Below, in pieces: positions 34,812 to 48,600 of a DNA stretch of 64,000 nt (position 1 is its first letter; each line of letters starts with the position of its first letter). The stretch is from NCBI GenBank assembly GCA_903813345.2, contig CAIIXF020000002.1:34058109-34122108 (forward strand). The letters are read 5' to 3'. The DNA comes from Owenia fusiformis (lineage: Eukaryota; Annelida; Polychaeta; Sabellida; Oweniidae). Under the pieces are notes generated by a model. The model ran no database searches. It saw only the letters and a list, made by a program, of their open reading frames with translations, and had not been told where the DNA came from. The position numbers were made by a program, and so were the translations under genes.

Positions 34812-35832
34812 CGAGGGGTGATCCAAAAGTCTTGGACGCCTCGCTCTAACTTTGCTATTTTCTAATATAATTATATGAAACTTTCAGATATTTATAAAGA
34901 TAAACATCTTAAAAACTTTGTGTATAAGTTTCAACATAAAGTAATATATTTTAGCTACTTTTCTAAAAATTTAGGTGCAGGTGCACAACCTAACACCAGT
35001 CATGATATGAGAGAATTTCCGATTTCAGTCTAAGTGTCATCTGCCATCATCATCTTCACATATTAAGACCTAACTTTTAACATATTTTCCACGAATTTGA
35101 ACACATTTTTCATACCGCTTTACCAATGAATGGAAGACATTTATGAAACCGCCATTGCTTCTGTGATACAAATGCTGCTGGAGTGCCACTCTAAACCTCA
35201 TACAATGAGTAATAAAATAATTTCTTTCAACCCTCCTTTTTCCGGAGAAAAGGAAGAAAATCACACGGAGCCATATCTAGACTGTATCGTCGTGCATATG
35301 GTAGTTGCTCTAGGTCAATAATAGTGAAAATATATTGTAGTATTCTTTGTTCCACTTTGATTTATTTCATGTTCTGCATTTCAGCAGCCATCTTGCAGCA
35401 AAAATGATACCAGAATGAGGGTTGCTTGTCTGATGTAATTTTCTTAGAATTTGACATATACGGCCATTGTCATATGTGACATTATAACTAAAACACAATT
35501 AATTGATTGTCTAGTAACAAAGGAAGTAATATAAACTAACATGGTTTAACATTCAAAATTCAAAGAAAGATAGTGGTCAAGACTTGCGAAACAAGTGAAA
35601 TGGCGGCAACATTTAAGGCTGAAAGTTTCCATGTGCGAATACCGTTCCGGATGGCAGGGTCCCTATATTAAAAATTATCTAGAAAACTACATAAAATATA
35701 TCATTTCTCCATGAAATTAATACACAAAGTAGTTAGGTTGTTGGGTCCTTATTATTGGAAAGTTTAAAGTAATTTTATCAAAAACCAACAAAATTAGAGC
35801 AGGGCGTCCAAGACTTTTGGATCACCCCTAGT
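34812..35832 (-). mobile_element. Mariner-like element, about 1.02 kb
   Basis: Inverted ends of about 45 bp share AGGGGTGATCCAAAAGTCTT. The left flank is GA and the right TA, so the target duplication may be mutated. Confidence 0.82.
35070..35310 (-). pseudogene. Mariner transposase, C-terminal remnant
   Basis: The minus strand reads YSLDMAPCDF, then a Lys-rich stretch and RYEKCVQIRGKYVKS, the third catalytic Asp block and the C-terminus of mariner transposases. The rest is degraded. Confidence 0.72.
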
Positions 35833-36092
35833 ATAAAAATAATTTTTCATTAAATTGTTGCCAATCATTCAACATTACATAAAGGACCGTGTTTTTACAG
35901 AATGCTTTCAATAATTGGTTTAAGAGACAAACATTTTGTTGAATTCAGTTCACCATATCGATACATATCCTTTTATACCTCCACTTTAATTGCTGCTCGG
36001 AACTTGCTCACTGCATCATCATATTTAACACATAGATCTTTTAATTCTTTTAAAGTTGACCTTAGAATGGACTAGATGCGAATAATCTTTTA

Positions 36093-38817
36093 TGGCCTAG
36101 TCACATAGCCCGGCCGATGAGGTTACGATGAGCCAGCGATGCAATTTTCACCGAACTCGGCCGAACACCGGCCGGACACCGGCCGGACATCCGTGGCGTT
36201 TGTTGCTTAAAACCGCATCGGTGGTAGCTCGGTTAAATTTTAACTTCGGAGTTAAATTTCACCGGGCTCTCACCGAGCTCCCTCATCATGTCATCGCAGC
36301 CCCATCGTAACCACATCGGAAAACACGTCGGCCGGTGCACGGCCGAGTATCGGCCGGTGTCCCGTGCATCTGAGACAACCAGAGGACGAGGTTTTTTAAC
36401 GGACAGCGGCCGAGCTCCGACCGAGCTCCGGCCGATGTGGGACAGAGCATCGGCCGGTCACTGTTCAAAGCCCGTTAACAACCCGGCCGACGATCGCACG
36501 GTGTCCTGTTAAGTAGCGGTCACACTAGCCGTGTAGGCTCACCGTTCGTCACCGTTTGGCTAATTATGGCCAGACGGCGACGGCCGCATTGTTTTTATAC
36601 ATTTTTGACCGGGACTATACCGTTCTATTCCGGGTCTGTACCGGCTTCTCATCGGCCTTGTACCGGACTTACCGTATTTCAGAATTCTTGCTTACCGTTC
36701 TCGCCGTGTTCTCAACTGGCGCATACTATCCTCTCACCAGGTTTTCACCGGCCGGAACGCCTGGATATCGGCCGAACCGCCTTGATGGCGTCATGCAAAC
36801 GCTCACAATATTTAACTCACTTTTTGGTATGTATGCTCAACCATCCACGTGTTCAAAGCTAAATGGTTTATATAATTGATTTGCTTATACATCTTAATTA
36901 TGTTCAATAACATTACAAGTTTGTCTATATTTAACTGTACAGTGTGGCCACATAGCTTGTCCATCCTGTAAGCAGCTAGTTGGGTCAACCGAGTTAAGTC
37001 TTTCTCTGTAATAGTTAGTATGTTTATTCCATGAAAATACGTTGAAAATGACTAGGTCTCGATAACTTGACCAATTTTGGTAAACAAACATGCAATAACT
37101 ATATTTCATCCGACCATATCACGTTTTACGTTTTTACTATATACGTTTTGAAACTTATTGCTCTGAGGGGTAACTATTTGTTTTGACATTACATTTTACG
37201 CAAAGCGTTATTGGAAGGTACAGATTGAACCTTTACTCCCCTCCAACGTTTAGAAATATATTTCCTCATTAAAATGGAGGGATTCGAAGTGAACTGTACT
37301 CGAATTGAAATTGAAGTCAGTTTATTGAATCACTAATAAAAATATGCCAAATCTTATTTGATTTCGAAAAAAGACGGCGGTGTTTTATATTATTTTCATA
37401 ACGTTTTGTAAAACGGCAACTACATATATTTTGTGATAATTGCGTCAACGTATATATTACAGGTCTTAGACCTGCGTCGTTTGAGTTATATACAAAAAAA
37501 TATTGACTTTTTGCACGCTGGTGACGTCGCGCCTTTTTAAATTAATCAAATAACTCAGAAGGGTATCACTCGAAAATTCACGGAAGACTTCACATCTTTG
37601 TTATACCGTAGCTTAATCATTAAGGGATTAATGTGTGAACGTTAAGTTGTCATGAACATGAATATGGCAGTTTTATTGAATTTTCTGACAGAAATCGGCT
37701 TTTCCTCCACCCTATTAATTTTTTCTTATATAATTGGTCGTGTAAATGAGAAATAAAGCTTTCACAACTTTTTGATGGACGGTAACGTGAACAGAAAGAT
37801 CACGTAAAATGCATAAAACAGTTGATAGTTCGAAGTTTGGCTTATAATGCTAACTGGACATTTATTTTCACTTTTATTTGAGCTTTAATCATTTTTGCAA
37901 TTTATTTATTTTCTTCGTGTATGATAAAAGAATTATATTTGTAACTTGTTTTTCTCAGTGTCTTCAAAAGAATCTCTGTCAAAGTGGTTTGAGTGGATTT
38001 GTGGCTTCAAAGTACAAATGAGAAAGTCGAAGAATTGATGTCTCGAGTTACGGGAAAAAACCTTGGACAATACCTGAATATTTAAATAAACTGGAGGCAA
38101 AATTGTTGAAACGGCAGAACACGGTGACAACACTGCGTCACGAGGCGGTACAATTGCGAGTTCACGGTAATAGGATGTTTAGAGGATGTTATGGAGCAGT
38201 TATAAGGCCGTTAACACGTTAATGGACTGTTACCTAAGCGTTAAGCGGCTGGTACCGTGAAAATCTTTTTTATGTGATCTTTCAAACCCCTGTTTGAACC
38301 TCGTTTATCGGACGGTACCCAAGCGGTACACTCTCGTTCGCAGCCCGTCACTGATAGAGTCAACGTCCACCATCGTCCCATTACCGCTCTGCGAACGTGT
38401 CCTTAACGGCCGCACCGTCCTTATACCATTCCCGTACCGTCCCGTTCGCAACCGAACGTTACTCAAACGGGAAAAGTTTTGAGCATGCTCAAAAAATTCG
38501 CCGGGTGTGGATGGACGGCAACGTTCCCTGAACGTTTCTCAACGGGCGGGAAACGACCCCATAATTAGCCACACGGTGGCGAACGGTGAGCCTACACGGC
38601 TAGTGTGACCGCTACTTTACCTGCTCGGGTACCGGCCGTATTCGAGACAGACTCCGTACGGTCACCGGTCGGTGTTCGGTCGGTCGCCTGAAGATGTCCG
38701 GACGGAGTCCGTTCACGTCACCGAGCTCTGCTTCCGATGAGGAGAGCTCGGTGGCACCAAAAAAATCCACCGAGCTCTACCGATGCCGGACATCGGCCGG
38801 GCTATGTGACTAGGCCA
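36093..38817. mobile_element. GC-rich outer element with TTA target duplication (Harbinger-like)
   Basis: The ends TGGCCTAGTCACATAGCC and GGCTATGTGACTAGGCCA are flanked by TTA on both sides (36090-36092, 38818-38820). It is rich in CGGCCG and CACCGAGCTC and stands out from the AT-rich surroundings. TTA/TWA duplication is typical of PIF/Harbinger elements; no transposase is seen. Confidence 0.75.
36512..38616. mobile_element. Inner GC-rich element nested in the outer one
   Basis: The ends AGTAGCGGTCACACTAGCC and complement extend 37 bp and are flanked by TTA (36509-36511, 38617-38619). The middle is AT-rich and unrelated; the ends are rich in ACCGT/ACGGT. Confidence 0.78.
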
Positions 38818-38819
38818 TT

Positions 38820-39433
38820 AGTCAACGTAATATCATATTTGAAATCTACATGTAAAATGACATCTATGTTGTTTTTAAAGTGTTTGTCAACTTTGAAAAT
38901 TTAAATGTGACTTTCTGGGTCGGGGAGATTCCTCATAGACACCATGTTATAAAATCACAAAAAGGGAAATATTGTTTTTTATATCGAACGGATAACATTT
39001 TCTATTACTGGACATACTTTAATTTTCATAACTATCAGAAACATAAAGATAATGATAGGATATCCTATGATTTTGAGGAATATCATTTTTATCTTCGAGG
39101 TGATATTGATATCTGCTCGAGAGAGCAAAACGAACAAGAGCATATATTAATATCACCGAGTACATTAAAATGATATTCTGAAAAAAGTTTTTCTATTATC
39201 CTAAACTTACAAGGAGTGTACTAAATGTATAATATCATTGCAAAATGAATTTCGTGCCAAATAGATTCAATTTTGCGGGAGATCAACAAGCGGAGTATAT
39301 CGTCACAATATCCTACGCATATTGGGTTTTCCAGAGTACATGAAGCAATGTGTGTTTGCTGAGTTTATATTTTATTCTTGTAATTCTGAAATGCTATATT
39401 TACATTCACATTCGATTTTGTTAATTATGTTTA
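38820..39433. other. Intergenic DNA downstream of gene A
   Basis: It holds a U-family fragment at 39048-39135 (GGATATCCTATGATTTTGAG) and the gene A 3' UTR. No other gene. Confidence 0.5.
39371..39376 (-). terminator. Probable gene A polyadenylation signal
   Basis: The minus strand reads AATAAA 58 nt after the stop. A second AATAAA overlaps the stop codon itself (39430-39435) and is probably too close to serve. Confidence 0.5.
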
Positions 39434-39698
39434 TTATCTGTTTTCTGATGCATATTTTTCACATTCTTTTGGAATTCCCGAACACGGAGTAGAGTCAAGC
39501 GTATTCAGCAATACTTCGCATTGCATCCTTTTTTCATTCTGAGTGGTAAAATAGTCCGCAACACATGCACTATATCTGAACTCCAATATGTTCGGACATA
39601 GATCTCTACAGTGTTCTGATGCTTCATCAAACAAAGCTTGGTTAATTTCATCAAATCTTGGTAAATCTGGCAAAGTATTATCTATACAGGTATCCGAA
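39434..39698 (-). CDS. Gene A exon 15: C8 domain 3, stop codon
   Basis: 265 nt from acceptor TTTCAG, phase 2. Cysteines in DTCID, EHCRDLCPN, YSACVADYF, RMQCEV and TPCSG mark a C8-type module with seven cysteines. It ends KYASENR and TAA. No EGF or TIL module follows, so the protein ends in C8. Confidence 0.85.
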
Positions 39699-42600
39699 CT
39701 GAAATTGAAAAAGCAGTAATGTTAGAATTAATAAATAAATAAGGCGATACTTTGGAATTCAGCACGTGTCGAACATAATGTCGTACAAAGCAAGCCGAAT
39801 GTGGGTGAATTTTATTGACATTATGTCCAACGAGTGTAGAATTTAACAATATCGAATGACCTATCATTGTTTATTCCTATTCAAATATAAAAATGAAAAC
39901 ATTGTTCAGAGAATTTGGGGTTGAGGTCAATGAAATAAACAAACTTGCTCTTATTTTATTTCGCTTAATTTGGAACACACCCTGTGTAGACCAGATTAAC
40001 ATAAAACGATTGCCTCTAGAAAGTACTAACATATTTGAATAACGAGGGTTGTCCAAAGGGTCCGAAAAGTTTTGCTCTCATATCATCAATTTTTATTCTT
40101 TTGGCATAATACAAGTATTTCACATGGATGATCCTTGAACATTTGTTGTTCACTTTGGAAAGTTTGATTGAATAACATTGTATGGTTTCATTTTTTATGA
40201 GAATTGTACGATAATGAGCCTCCTTGGGGCACTTTAAAGGAGGCTAAAATCAAGACCAAACCATTCTTTTGAATTTAGGATCACATCCTATGCATGCAAT
40301 ATTTAAAATTAAAAAAAATTGCATTAACTAAATTGTAACGAATAAGTGACTGAGGGCACATTTTTGGTTTAATTGATGTACATTGCACGGTGTCTCATTT
40401 AAAACATTGGCCTTTGCAAGTAATGCACTTTTGATGCCTTCCCATCCAGTCATGGTGAATTTTCTACCGTGACTCGTTGAGTCTTTGGCCTCCCAGGTTT
40501 GGAGTCTTTAGCCACCGAAGTTTGGAGTTGTCATCAATTAAGGGTCAGTTATCATTCCCCTATAAACCGATGGGAAATGGCAGGTTTACCACAAGTCATA
40601 TGGCAGAATGTTCATCCATCAAATTCTTGCAAAAAATACAAATTAGGTAGTAAATTGAATTTTTTTATTTAATAAAAATTGATAGGTTTCTTTGGGTTTA
40701 AAAATGTTATAGACTTTCAAAGTTAACTTTTTTTAAAAAAAACTCCTCCCATTGAAACAAAACAGGGGGCGAAAAATGATTTTCAAAGATGACTGAAGCT
40801 CTGCTACTTTAGTATTCATAAAGTTAGCGTTCAAAAACAAAAAATTTTCTATATGAAAATATTTTTTGGCGAATCTTTTACTGGATAGATATCCTGATAT
40901 AAGATTTGTCCCGAACATACCATTTTGTCATTGGTTTACATGGGAATGACGATTTTCAAAAATGTATCATAAATTTTCGACTCATGTAGTTGAGGGAAAA
41001 AATTCGGGAAATTTGAAGGCATTTGGGAATATAATCAAGGTACATTTCCACCAATATCATAGGTGTTTTCCACCCAGGTAATGCAAATAAAATCAACAGC
41101 ACACCTTTTAAGAATTCTTTGACAATCCTCGTAAAATAAAAACGTTTTGATCCAAAAACATATTTCGACATAATTGTACCTACAGTAGGAAAGTAGAATC
41201 TTTCATTTGGTGAACATGACTTTCCTGCCTATCAAAATAAAAGTGTTCATTATCTTTCCTTCGAACTGATTTTAGTCTAACAAAACCTAGGTGATAAAAA
41301 GTGAGAACCATCCAAACAATAACAAAACCATAAAACAGTGCTTAATTTGAAAACTAAAGTGAAGCAATTTTTTTTCATTCGGAAAACTTATTTTGCCTAT
41401 CAGGGGGTCAATTATACTTCAAAATACAATTAAATACAATTTACAGAAAGTGACGATTTTTACCAGGTGCATACACATTATAAAATCGAATAGAGCTAAA
41501 TGTTTCTTGTCAAAACAATGATAGTACATACTCTTTATCATATAATGGTAGTGACTCAGCATTCTTCCAGCTATTGCCAATCAGCGTTCCTTTGTTCTCT
41601 CTGGTTTTAACCCTGATGCCTGTCTTGGTAACGTAATCGTCGTCAACAGCATCATTATAGTTGCCACACATACCTGCATTTGAGAGTTTGTTTATGTTTG
41701 ACTGTTAATTGAAATTAGCAAGGTCACATTACCTTATACATAAGGTCAAATTTGCAAATTCAAAGTCAAATTATGGTTTCAACAGACTCTCTCCAGAATA
41801 TATCTTCGAACCAAATCTATTGACTGGTATTTAAGTTATCAAAGATTACATTTCTCAACAAAAAAATGGTGGCCATTTGAATCCTGCCCATTTTAAATAA
41901 ATAATTTTCAATATCAATGCATGTCCAGGAGACTATATTTCCGGATGATCCTAGTTATACATATCAAAGTGTACTATGTCTTCTTGTTGTATCTGACCCC
42001 GAATCATGTTCTTCTAATTTTTCTGGTTATACATGTCTATGGGACTATATCTACTTACATTTGTCTCAAGACTATATAAACTGGGTAGTATAGTCCCATG
42101 TTTAGTATAAATACATTTTAATTAGATTATATTCAAATATGTGAGCACCCTAACTCAAACAAACTGTAAATTGGAAATGTATCTTGGATGACTTAAATGT
42201 GAATGATAAGAATGATTTACCGAATGAATATTGACCGAATAAAGATTGAAACAATTAAACATATATAGAGAGGTTATATATAGAGGATATCCTTTGATTT
42301 ATGGGGGATACCATAATTATCCATGAGTGGATATCGCCCTTCTCCACGAGTTATTGTAGATATCAAAATGATATTATAGGAATATCCTATGGTTTTGAAA
42401 AAATATCATTTACATCCATGAGTTGATATTAATATATTCATGAGTGAGCGCAGCGAATGAGTATCCATGAGTGGATATAATTGATATTTTTGAAAAACCA
42501 TAGGATTGTCCGTTTGTCCCATGGGAAATTTTCATCAGCAAAAAAAGTTGAAAAATATAATTTGAGAAAAAATTTGAAAAAATAATTGAAAAAAATTGTG

Positions 42601-45600
42601 AATAAAATGTTGTAATTTTTTTTTTGAAATTTTGATTTTTTAAAATATTTTGAAAAATAATTAAAAAATGCAAAAAACAAATTTTGAAAAAAATCGAAAC
42701 CATCGAATATCACTTTTCAAACTATTGAATATCACTTTTCAAACCATCGAATATCACTTTTTAAGACGTGATATTCGATAGTTAAAAAGTGATATTCGAT
42801 GGTTTGTGAATTTTTGGATAAACTATGATATCTTGATCCACATATCAAATATATCTTCATGTGATATTCGATCTATATCATTGCAACCATGAGGATATCC
42901 TATGATTTATGACTGATATGATTTTTATCCACGAATGGATATGATATCTGCACGAGCGAGCGTAGCGAGAGAGTGCAGATATCAATATCCATGAGTAGAT
43001 TAAAATCATATCACGAGTAAATCATAGGATGTTCTTTTTATTCCATAGTTAAAGTCATCATCAGAATTGTCGGAAATTAAGTCATTTAAGTCGAATTTTC
43101 CAAACGATCCGGCGATGTTGACACTTAGCCTCGTTTTGAGTCTGAAGTAGCAAAAATCCATTAACCATCGCATACGACGTCGTATGTCATGGCTAAAAAA
43201 CCGTATGCTATGGTTAAGTGAAAATTTGTCAAAAATATCATATTTTACCACTGATTACAAAAATACCGTTTTTATTTTCACATGTTATCCAATGAATATC
43301 ATGCTAACTATGGAATAATAGAGGATATTCTATGATTTTTGAGGGATACCATTTTTATCCATGAGTGGATATCGGCGATATCCAAGAGTGGATAAAAATG
43401 ATAGCCGAGAAAATCATAGGATATCATATTTATCCGATGGTCACTATTTTGTATGTACCTCAAATAATTTGACCTAATGTTGTTGTTTTCTAATTCTATT
43501 CTATTTTCTCATTTTATTTTCTGTGACCTTATTTTTATAAAATGATTGCATGAAAAAATGTAACTCATTTTTACTGAGCATTCTTAACCTTGGAACTTTT
43601 CAAATATTTCGAAATATTTTTCGATTTATTCCAATTTTTTTCATTTTTTTATCCCTATAATTTTATTTTATTTTTTTCAGATTAATTTTCCTTTTTTCAA
43701 ATTTCTTTTTTAATTTTTTTCAAAACTTATTTTTCAATTTTTTTTTCAAAATTTCAATTTTTTCAATTTTTTTTTTCAGAATATTTTTTAAAATAGTATC
43801 CGTCGGATACGATTGGATATCACGTCATATGGATCGGATACGATTTTAGTGGAGTATACGAAAATAATCTTGTGTTGGTATCCCCATATATATTTAGTAT
43901 CCATCGGATAAAAAATGATAGCCCAAGAAAATCATGGGATATCATATTTTTCCTATGGCCGCTAGTTTTGTATGGACTTAAAATAATTTGACCTAAAAGT
44001 TGTTGTTTTCTGAATCTTTTCTAATTTTTTCATTTTGTTTTCTGTGAAGTTATTTTAACAAAACTATTGCATGAAAAACTCAGTTTTACTGAGCACATAA
44101 TCTTGGAACTGTATATAGTTCAGACGGATACTATTTCTAAGCCATCATGTGAGTCGGATATGATTTTAAAGACGTCATATGAGGCGAATATGATTTCAGT
44201 GGCGCATACCATGTGCCGTTATCCCGATATATATGTAGTCTCCATCGGATAAAGTACACTCCCCTCCATAAGTTTGGCAACCTTTTTCCCCCATTGAACT
44301 GTGTGTTAAAGCCTCTTTACGTTTGAATTTTTATTTACTTAACCGGCGATGAAATAACTTATAATATTGGTGGAAACGTAACTTGACTTTATTTCCAATA
44401 CCTCCAAATTTTCTAAAAAAAAATCCTCAATTACAATAGGTCGAAAATTGATGATAAATTTGATGAATTTTTGAAAATCGTCATTCCCATGTAATCCAAT
44501 GGGAAATGGAGGGTTCGGGGCAAATCAGAAATTAGGATATCTTTTCAGTAAAAGATTCAGCAAAAAATATTTTTATATAGAAAATTGAATTGTCTAACTT
44601 TTTTTAACACTAAGTGTTTAGTTTATTTGATGAATATTAAAGTTACAGCACTTCATCAAGTCATTTTTGAAAATAATTTTTCGCCTCCTGTGTTATTTCA
44701 ATGGGAGAGGTTTTTTGAAAAACAATTTTGACTTTAAAGCCTTATAACTTTGTTGAACCTGAAGAAACATATCAATTTTTTGTTAAATAAAGATAGCAAA
44801 TTTAATTGAACGCATAACTCATATTTTTTGCAAGGACTCGGATAGATGGATATTCTGTCATATGACTTGCGGAAAACCTACCATTTCCCATTGGTTAACA
44901 TGGGAATGTCGATTTTCAAAAATTCATCAAATTTATCATCAATTTTCGAACTATTTTAATTGAGGAAGAAAATTGAGAATATTTGGAGGTATTGGAATTA
45001 AAGTCAAAATACGTTTCCATCAATAGTATAAGTATTTTCATCCCGGGTTAAGTATATAAAAATTCAAGGGTAAAGAGGCTTTAACACGTAGTTCAATGGG
45101 GGAAAAAAGGTTGCCAAACTTATGGAGGGGAGTGAATGTTCTACTTTCTGAAACAGTCAAACAAAATGGAAAACTTGACAACAGATCATGGAATACGTTT
45201 TCATTATTTCTCATGTCTAATTACTGTAAATGATTTTAACCATTATTTGAAAAGTACTTAACACTGGGCCTTTAATATAAGGGACTTTCAACCTGTTGTA
45301 TGACATGAACTGCCTCGTATGTCAATGAAAAATTATTTGACAGAGTTCAATACATGTCCATGTTTGTCTATTCTATAATACTATATATTAAACAATGGTG
45401 TCCAGAGTGTGGTCAACACAAACATTTAACCCGTAACGTTTTCGATACGACTTCCGGTTATGGCGTTTTGACATTTAAAAACCGATATGTTGATATTCCA
45501 TGTTAAGTCAATGGGCCTGAAGAAAATTATAAATTGTAAAAAATAATAGATGCCGTCTGAATAAAAATAGATTTAATGAAAGCCTACTATGGAAGAGGAC

Positions 45601-48600
45601 CTCAAAAGCTACTTTAATTGATAATTTGGACACTGCAACCCCATGGTCAAAATCTAGGTCAAATCTTTGGGTTTTCCTTATTTTCGTGATTTTGACACAC
45701 CACTTTCATAACATTGTTTGATAATTGGAATACTTATAGTCATGAGTATGCTTTTAGTGTTAGCTCTTTACCGTCGTTAGGTATTTTTACTAAGTTTTGA
45801 GAAATTGTGTCCAGAAAGTAGTGAATAAAATAAACTTCTCTAGGTTCAACATTTGAGGTGTCAAACTAAAAAAGAATTTTCTCAGAATTCCGAATCTAAA
45901 ATCAAAATTTAAGTCAGACGGTATGATGATATTCCCGCAGTTCTCTCCATTTTTGTGTGGATCATCGTCAACTTTCGACCTCACCTTTGACCTTCCCTTT
46001 CCAATATTCGTCTAGGTATATTCTTGCTTCGTAGCTAGATATAAACTGTATTTTTAGTGCCATTGGTACTATTTCTACAGTAACTTTGCGACCGATGTAA
46101 GATATTTCTGCCGTGACGGCTGTATTCGTCCCTAGTATGGTTCCTATTGATTTTGTCTGTGGCAAATTTGTAAACTCTGTTATCCGAGTGATTTCCTGAT
46201 TTACAATGTCCACTATCTACAAGGATATTTAAAGAATCTAAGATATCAAAACAAATTATGTTATAATATAAGATAAGGGAACACCATAAATAGTACAGAC
46301 TCGTATGTTATCAAGAATGTAATAGTTTGACGGCTAGAGATAGATTGCAAGTGACGACAAGAGGGCACTTGTGTTATTTGGAGAGTGGCTTTATGTTTCA
46401 TCTGTCCACCGTAAGATCAACTAGAAAAACAGCAACTCTCCTGAGTAACAAAACGAACAAAAAACATTTTTAAATTGAGCGGTAGTATTTTCTCAAGCAG
46501 AGGTTATGTGCCCATAAGGCATCAGCTTATAGAATGGAATCCGTTTACGTTACGTGGGTTGGCCGATGATAGAGAGGGTTCGCAAAACGTTTTTTAGCTC
46601 CACGGATCCGTATCCGTAACGTATTTATCAGATTTATGCGTAGTCAGTTCAATTTATACGTGAAATGATACGGAAAACACGAAAATGAGGCTTTTGTACG
46701 TTGGTCATTTACGTACTAGTATCCGATTTTACCCTTCGATTATATTGTTTTTAGTTCTAAAGGTATCACTATATGAACAAGCACAATGTGCTGTGTATAA
46801 TGATTAAAATTTGGTGAATGAATTTGTTTATTGTTTGAAATAAATTGAGTTTTTCAAATGGTATGTTCAATCCATTTTACACTGTATGGAATGGTATTAC
46901 AATAATTACAGTGTACATGTTTCGCACAACGTTTTAGGTACCCGTATCAAAATCCGTAACGGATCGATGGAGTAAAAGTGTACTCAATACGTTTGTGATA
47001 CCAACAGCAAAACCGAAAGTACGTAAACTAACACTTTCTATGCGTAGTTGTCTCCGTATCTATTTTGTCCTTCAAATCTTGATAAATTTTTTCCTAAATG
47101 TATAAATTTAGTAACACACATATGTTATCATGTGTGTCGTGCTAATTTTGATGAAGTAATAGCCTTATCTGCCGATAAATTTGATTATAAGCGATGGGCC
47201 TGCAAGTTTTGCAAATAAAGCTTTAGTCACATTTGCTAATAGGCAGATGTAAGGTCTATCGTTTCTGGGGTCAATAGTAATACCGTAGTCAATTTCTTAG
47301 GGACATCAAACCAATGGTTAGCAGCTAGGCCACCTGAATATATATTTTGTGCCTTAAGTCACGCTCCGAATTCATATAGAGCAGGGTCTTGGGCTTAGTT
47401 TGAGTATAGTAGCTTGTTCCAGACCTCGACAATGAATGTGATATTGGGTCTAAAGATGGCGCCCCGCATCACTCTTGCCCGTATCCAGCTTGTGGCAAAG
47501 GGGGGGGGCTTTTTTGGCTTAAAACTCCCAAGAAGTGATGAAAAACTGAATGATTTTGAAAAAAATTCCAGCCAGGTAGCTTCTTCCCGTGGTATGACTT
47601 GAACACGCATCAAGTCATGTGATCTATGTCAAATAGTAAGCGGCCTCGTTTGGGGGTCCAGGGAGACTAGTGCCCTAAAGTTTAGTGCCCAAGCTTCCCC
47701 GAACCACCGTATCATTTCCTATTTTCATTTTTGTAAAGACAGGCCTGACATCCAGATCCTGTAACGGATCTTCTCCTTTACATATGAGTCACGGTATGGG
47801 CCCCAGATGTTCCTAACTCTTGGGTAGTGGTCCATGATGTGTTCTTCATTAGCAGCTTATGTAATGATAGGGAAGGGGGGGTTTTAATTCAAGTACATAT
47901 TCAGTAGATATCGGGTTGTCCCCGATAGTTTTGTGCGATTGTCTCCAGTTAGAATAACTTAGTTGAGTGAATCGGTATCAACGTTTCGTTGTGGTTTATT
48001 GGTTGTGCCTGATTGTGTTTTGATGGGTTGAGGAAATCGATTGAGTATTTGACTAAGCCTGGTTGTGTAATGGTGGGTTAGTGTCAAGTATGTATAGGTT
48101 TTGCCGAAATGTGTTGAGTACGTTTGAGACTAGGTTCTCTTTTAATGGTTGTTAGTCTGGTGATTTAGTATCGGGTTGTGTCCCATTGTGTTATGTTAAT
48201 CTTATAATGGGTTGTTTTCTCTTGTGAATATGTTCTGTTTGTTGGCTAGCTGGTTGTGGCTAGTCGGGTGAGGTATCTTGTTTTGTCTGATTGTGTTGTG
48301 TGATAGGCGTTGTCTCAAATTGGGTTAAGTTAGTTGTGAATCTCGGTATTACAATTTTAATGTGTTTTTTGCCTGTGCCTGATTTTGTTTTGATTGTTTG
48401 GTTTTGGGTTTTGAAAAAATGTGTTGTGTTACTTGAACAATAGGCTGTGTTTGCTTTTGTTGGTTTAACATTGGGTTGTGCCAAATTGTGTGGTGATAAT
48501 TTCACAGTTCGATGTGTTTTCATGGTTGTTAGTTTAGTTGTGTTTTATTGGTTGTGCCTGATTGTGTTTTTATTGTTTAGTGTTGGATTGTGCACACTTG

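Noticed and set aside
36556-36879. 107-aa protein in the GC-rich element
   Set aside because: It overlaps another frame of similar length and lies in the end repeats of the inner element; composition explains it.
42410-42713. Phe-rich membrane-like open frames on the minus strand
   Set aside because: They translate an A-rich low-complexity stretch and have no gene context.
47395-47613. LINE reverse-transcriptase C-terminus (VEVWNKL)
   Set aside because: One short motif in a 72-aa frame beside a G-run is not enough to call a retroelement.
48260-48523. Thr/Lys/Gln-rich 87-aa protein
   Set aside because: It is the reverse reading of the GGTTGTG minisatellite.
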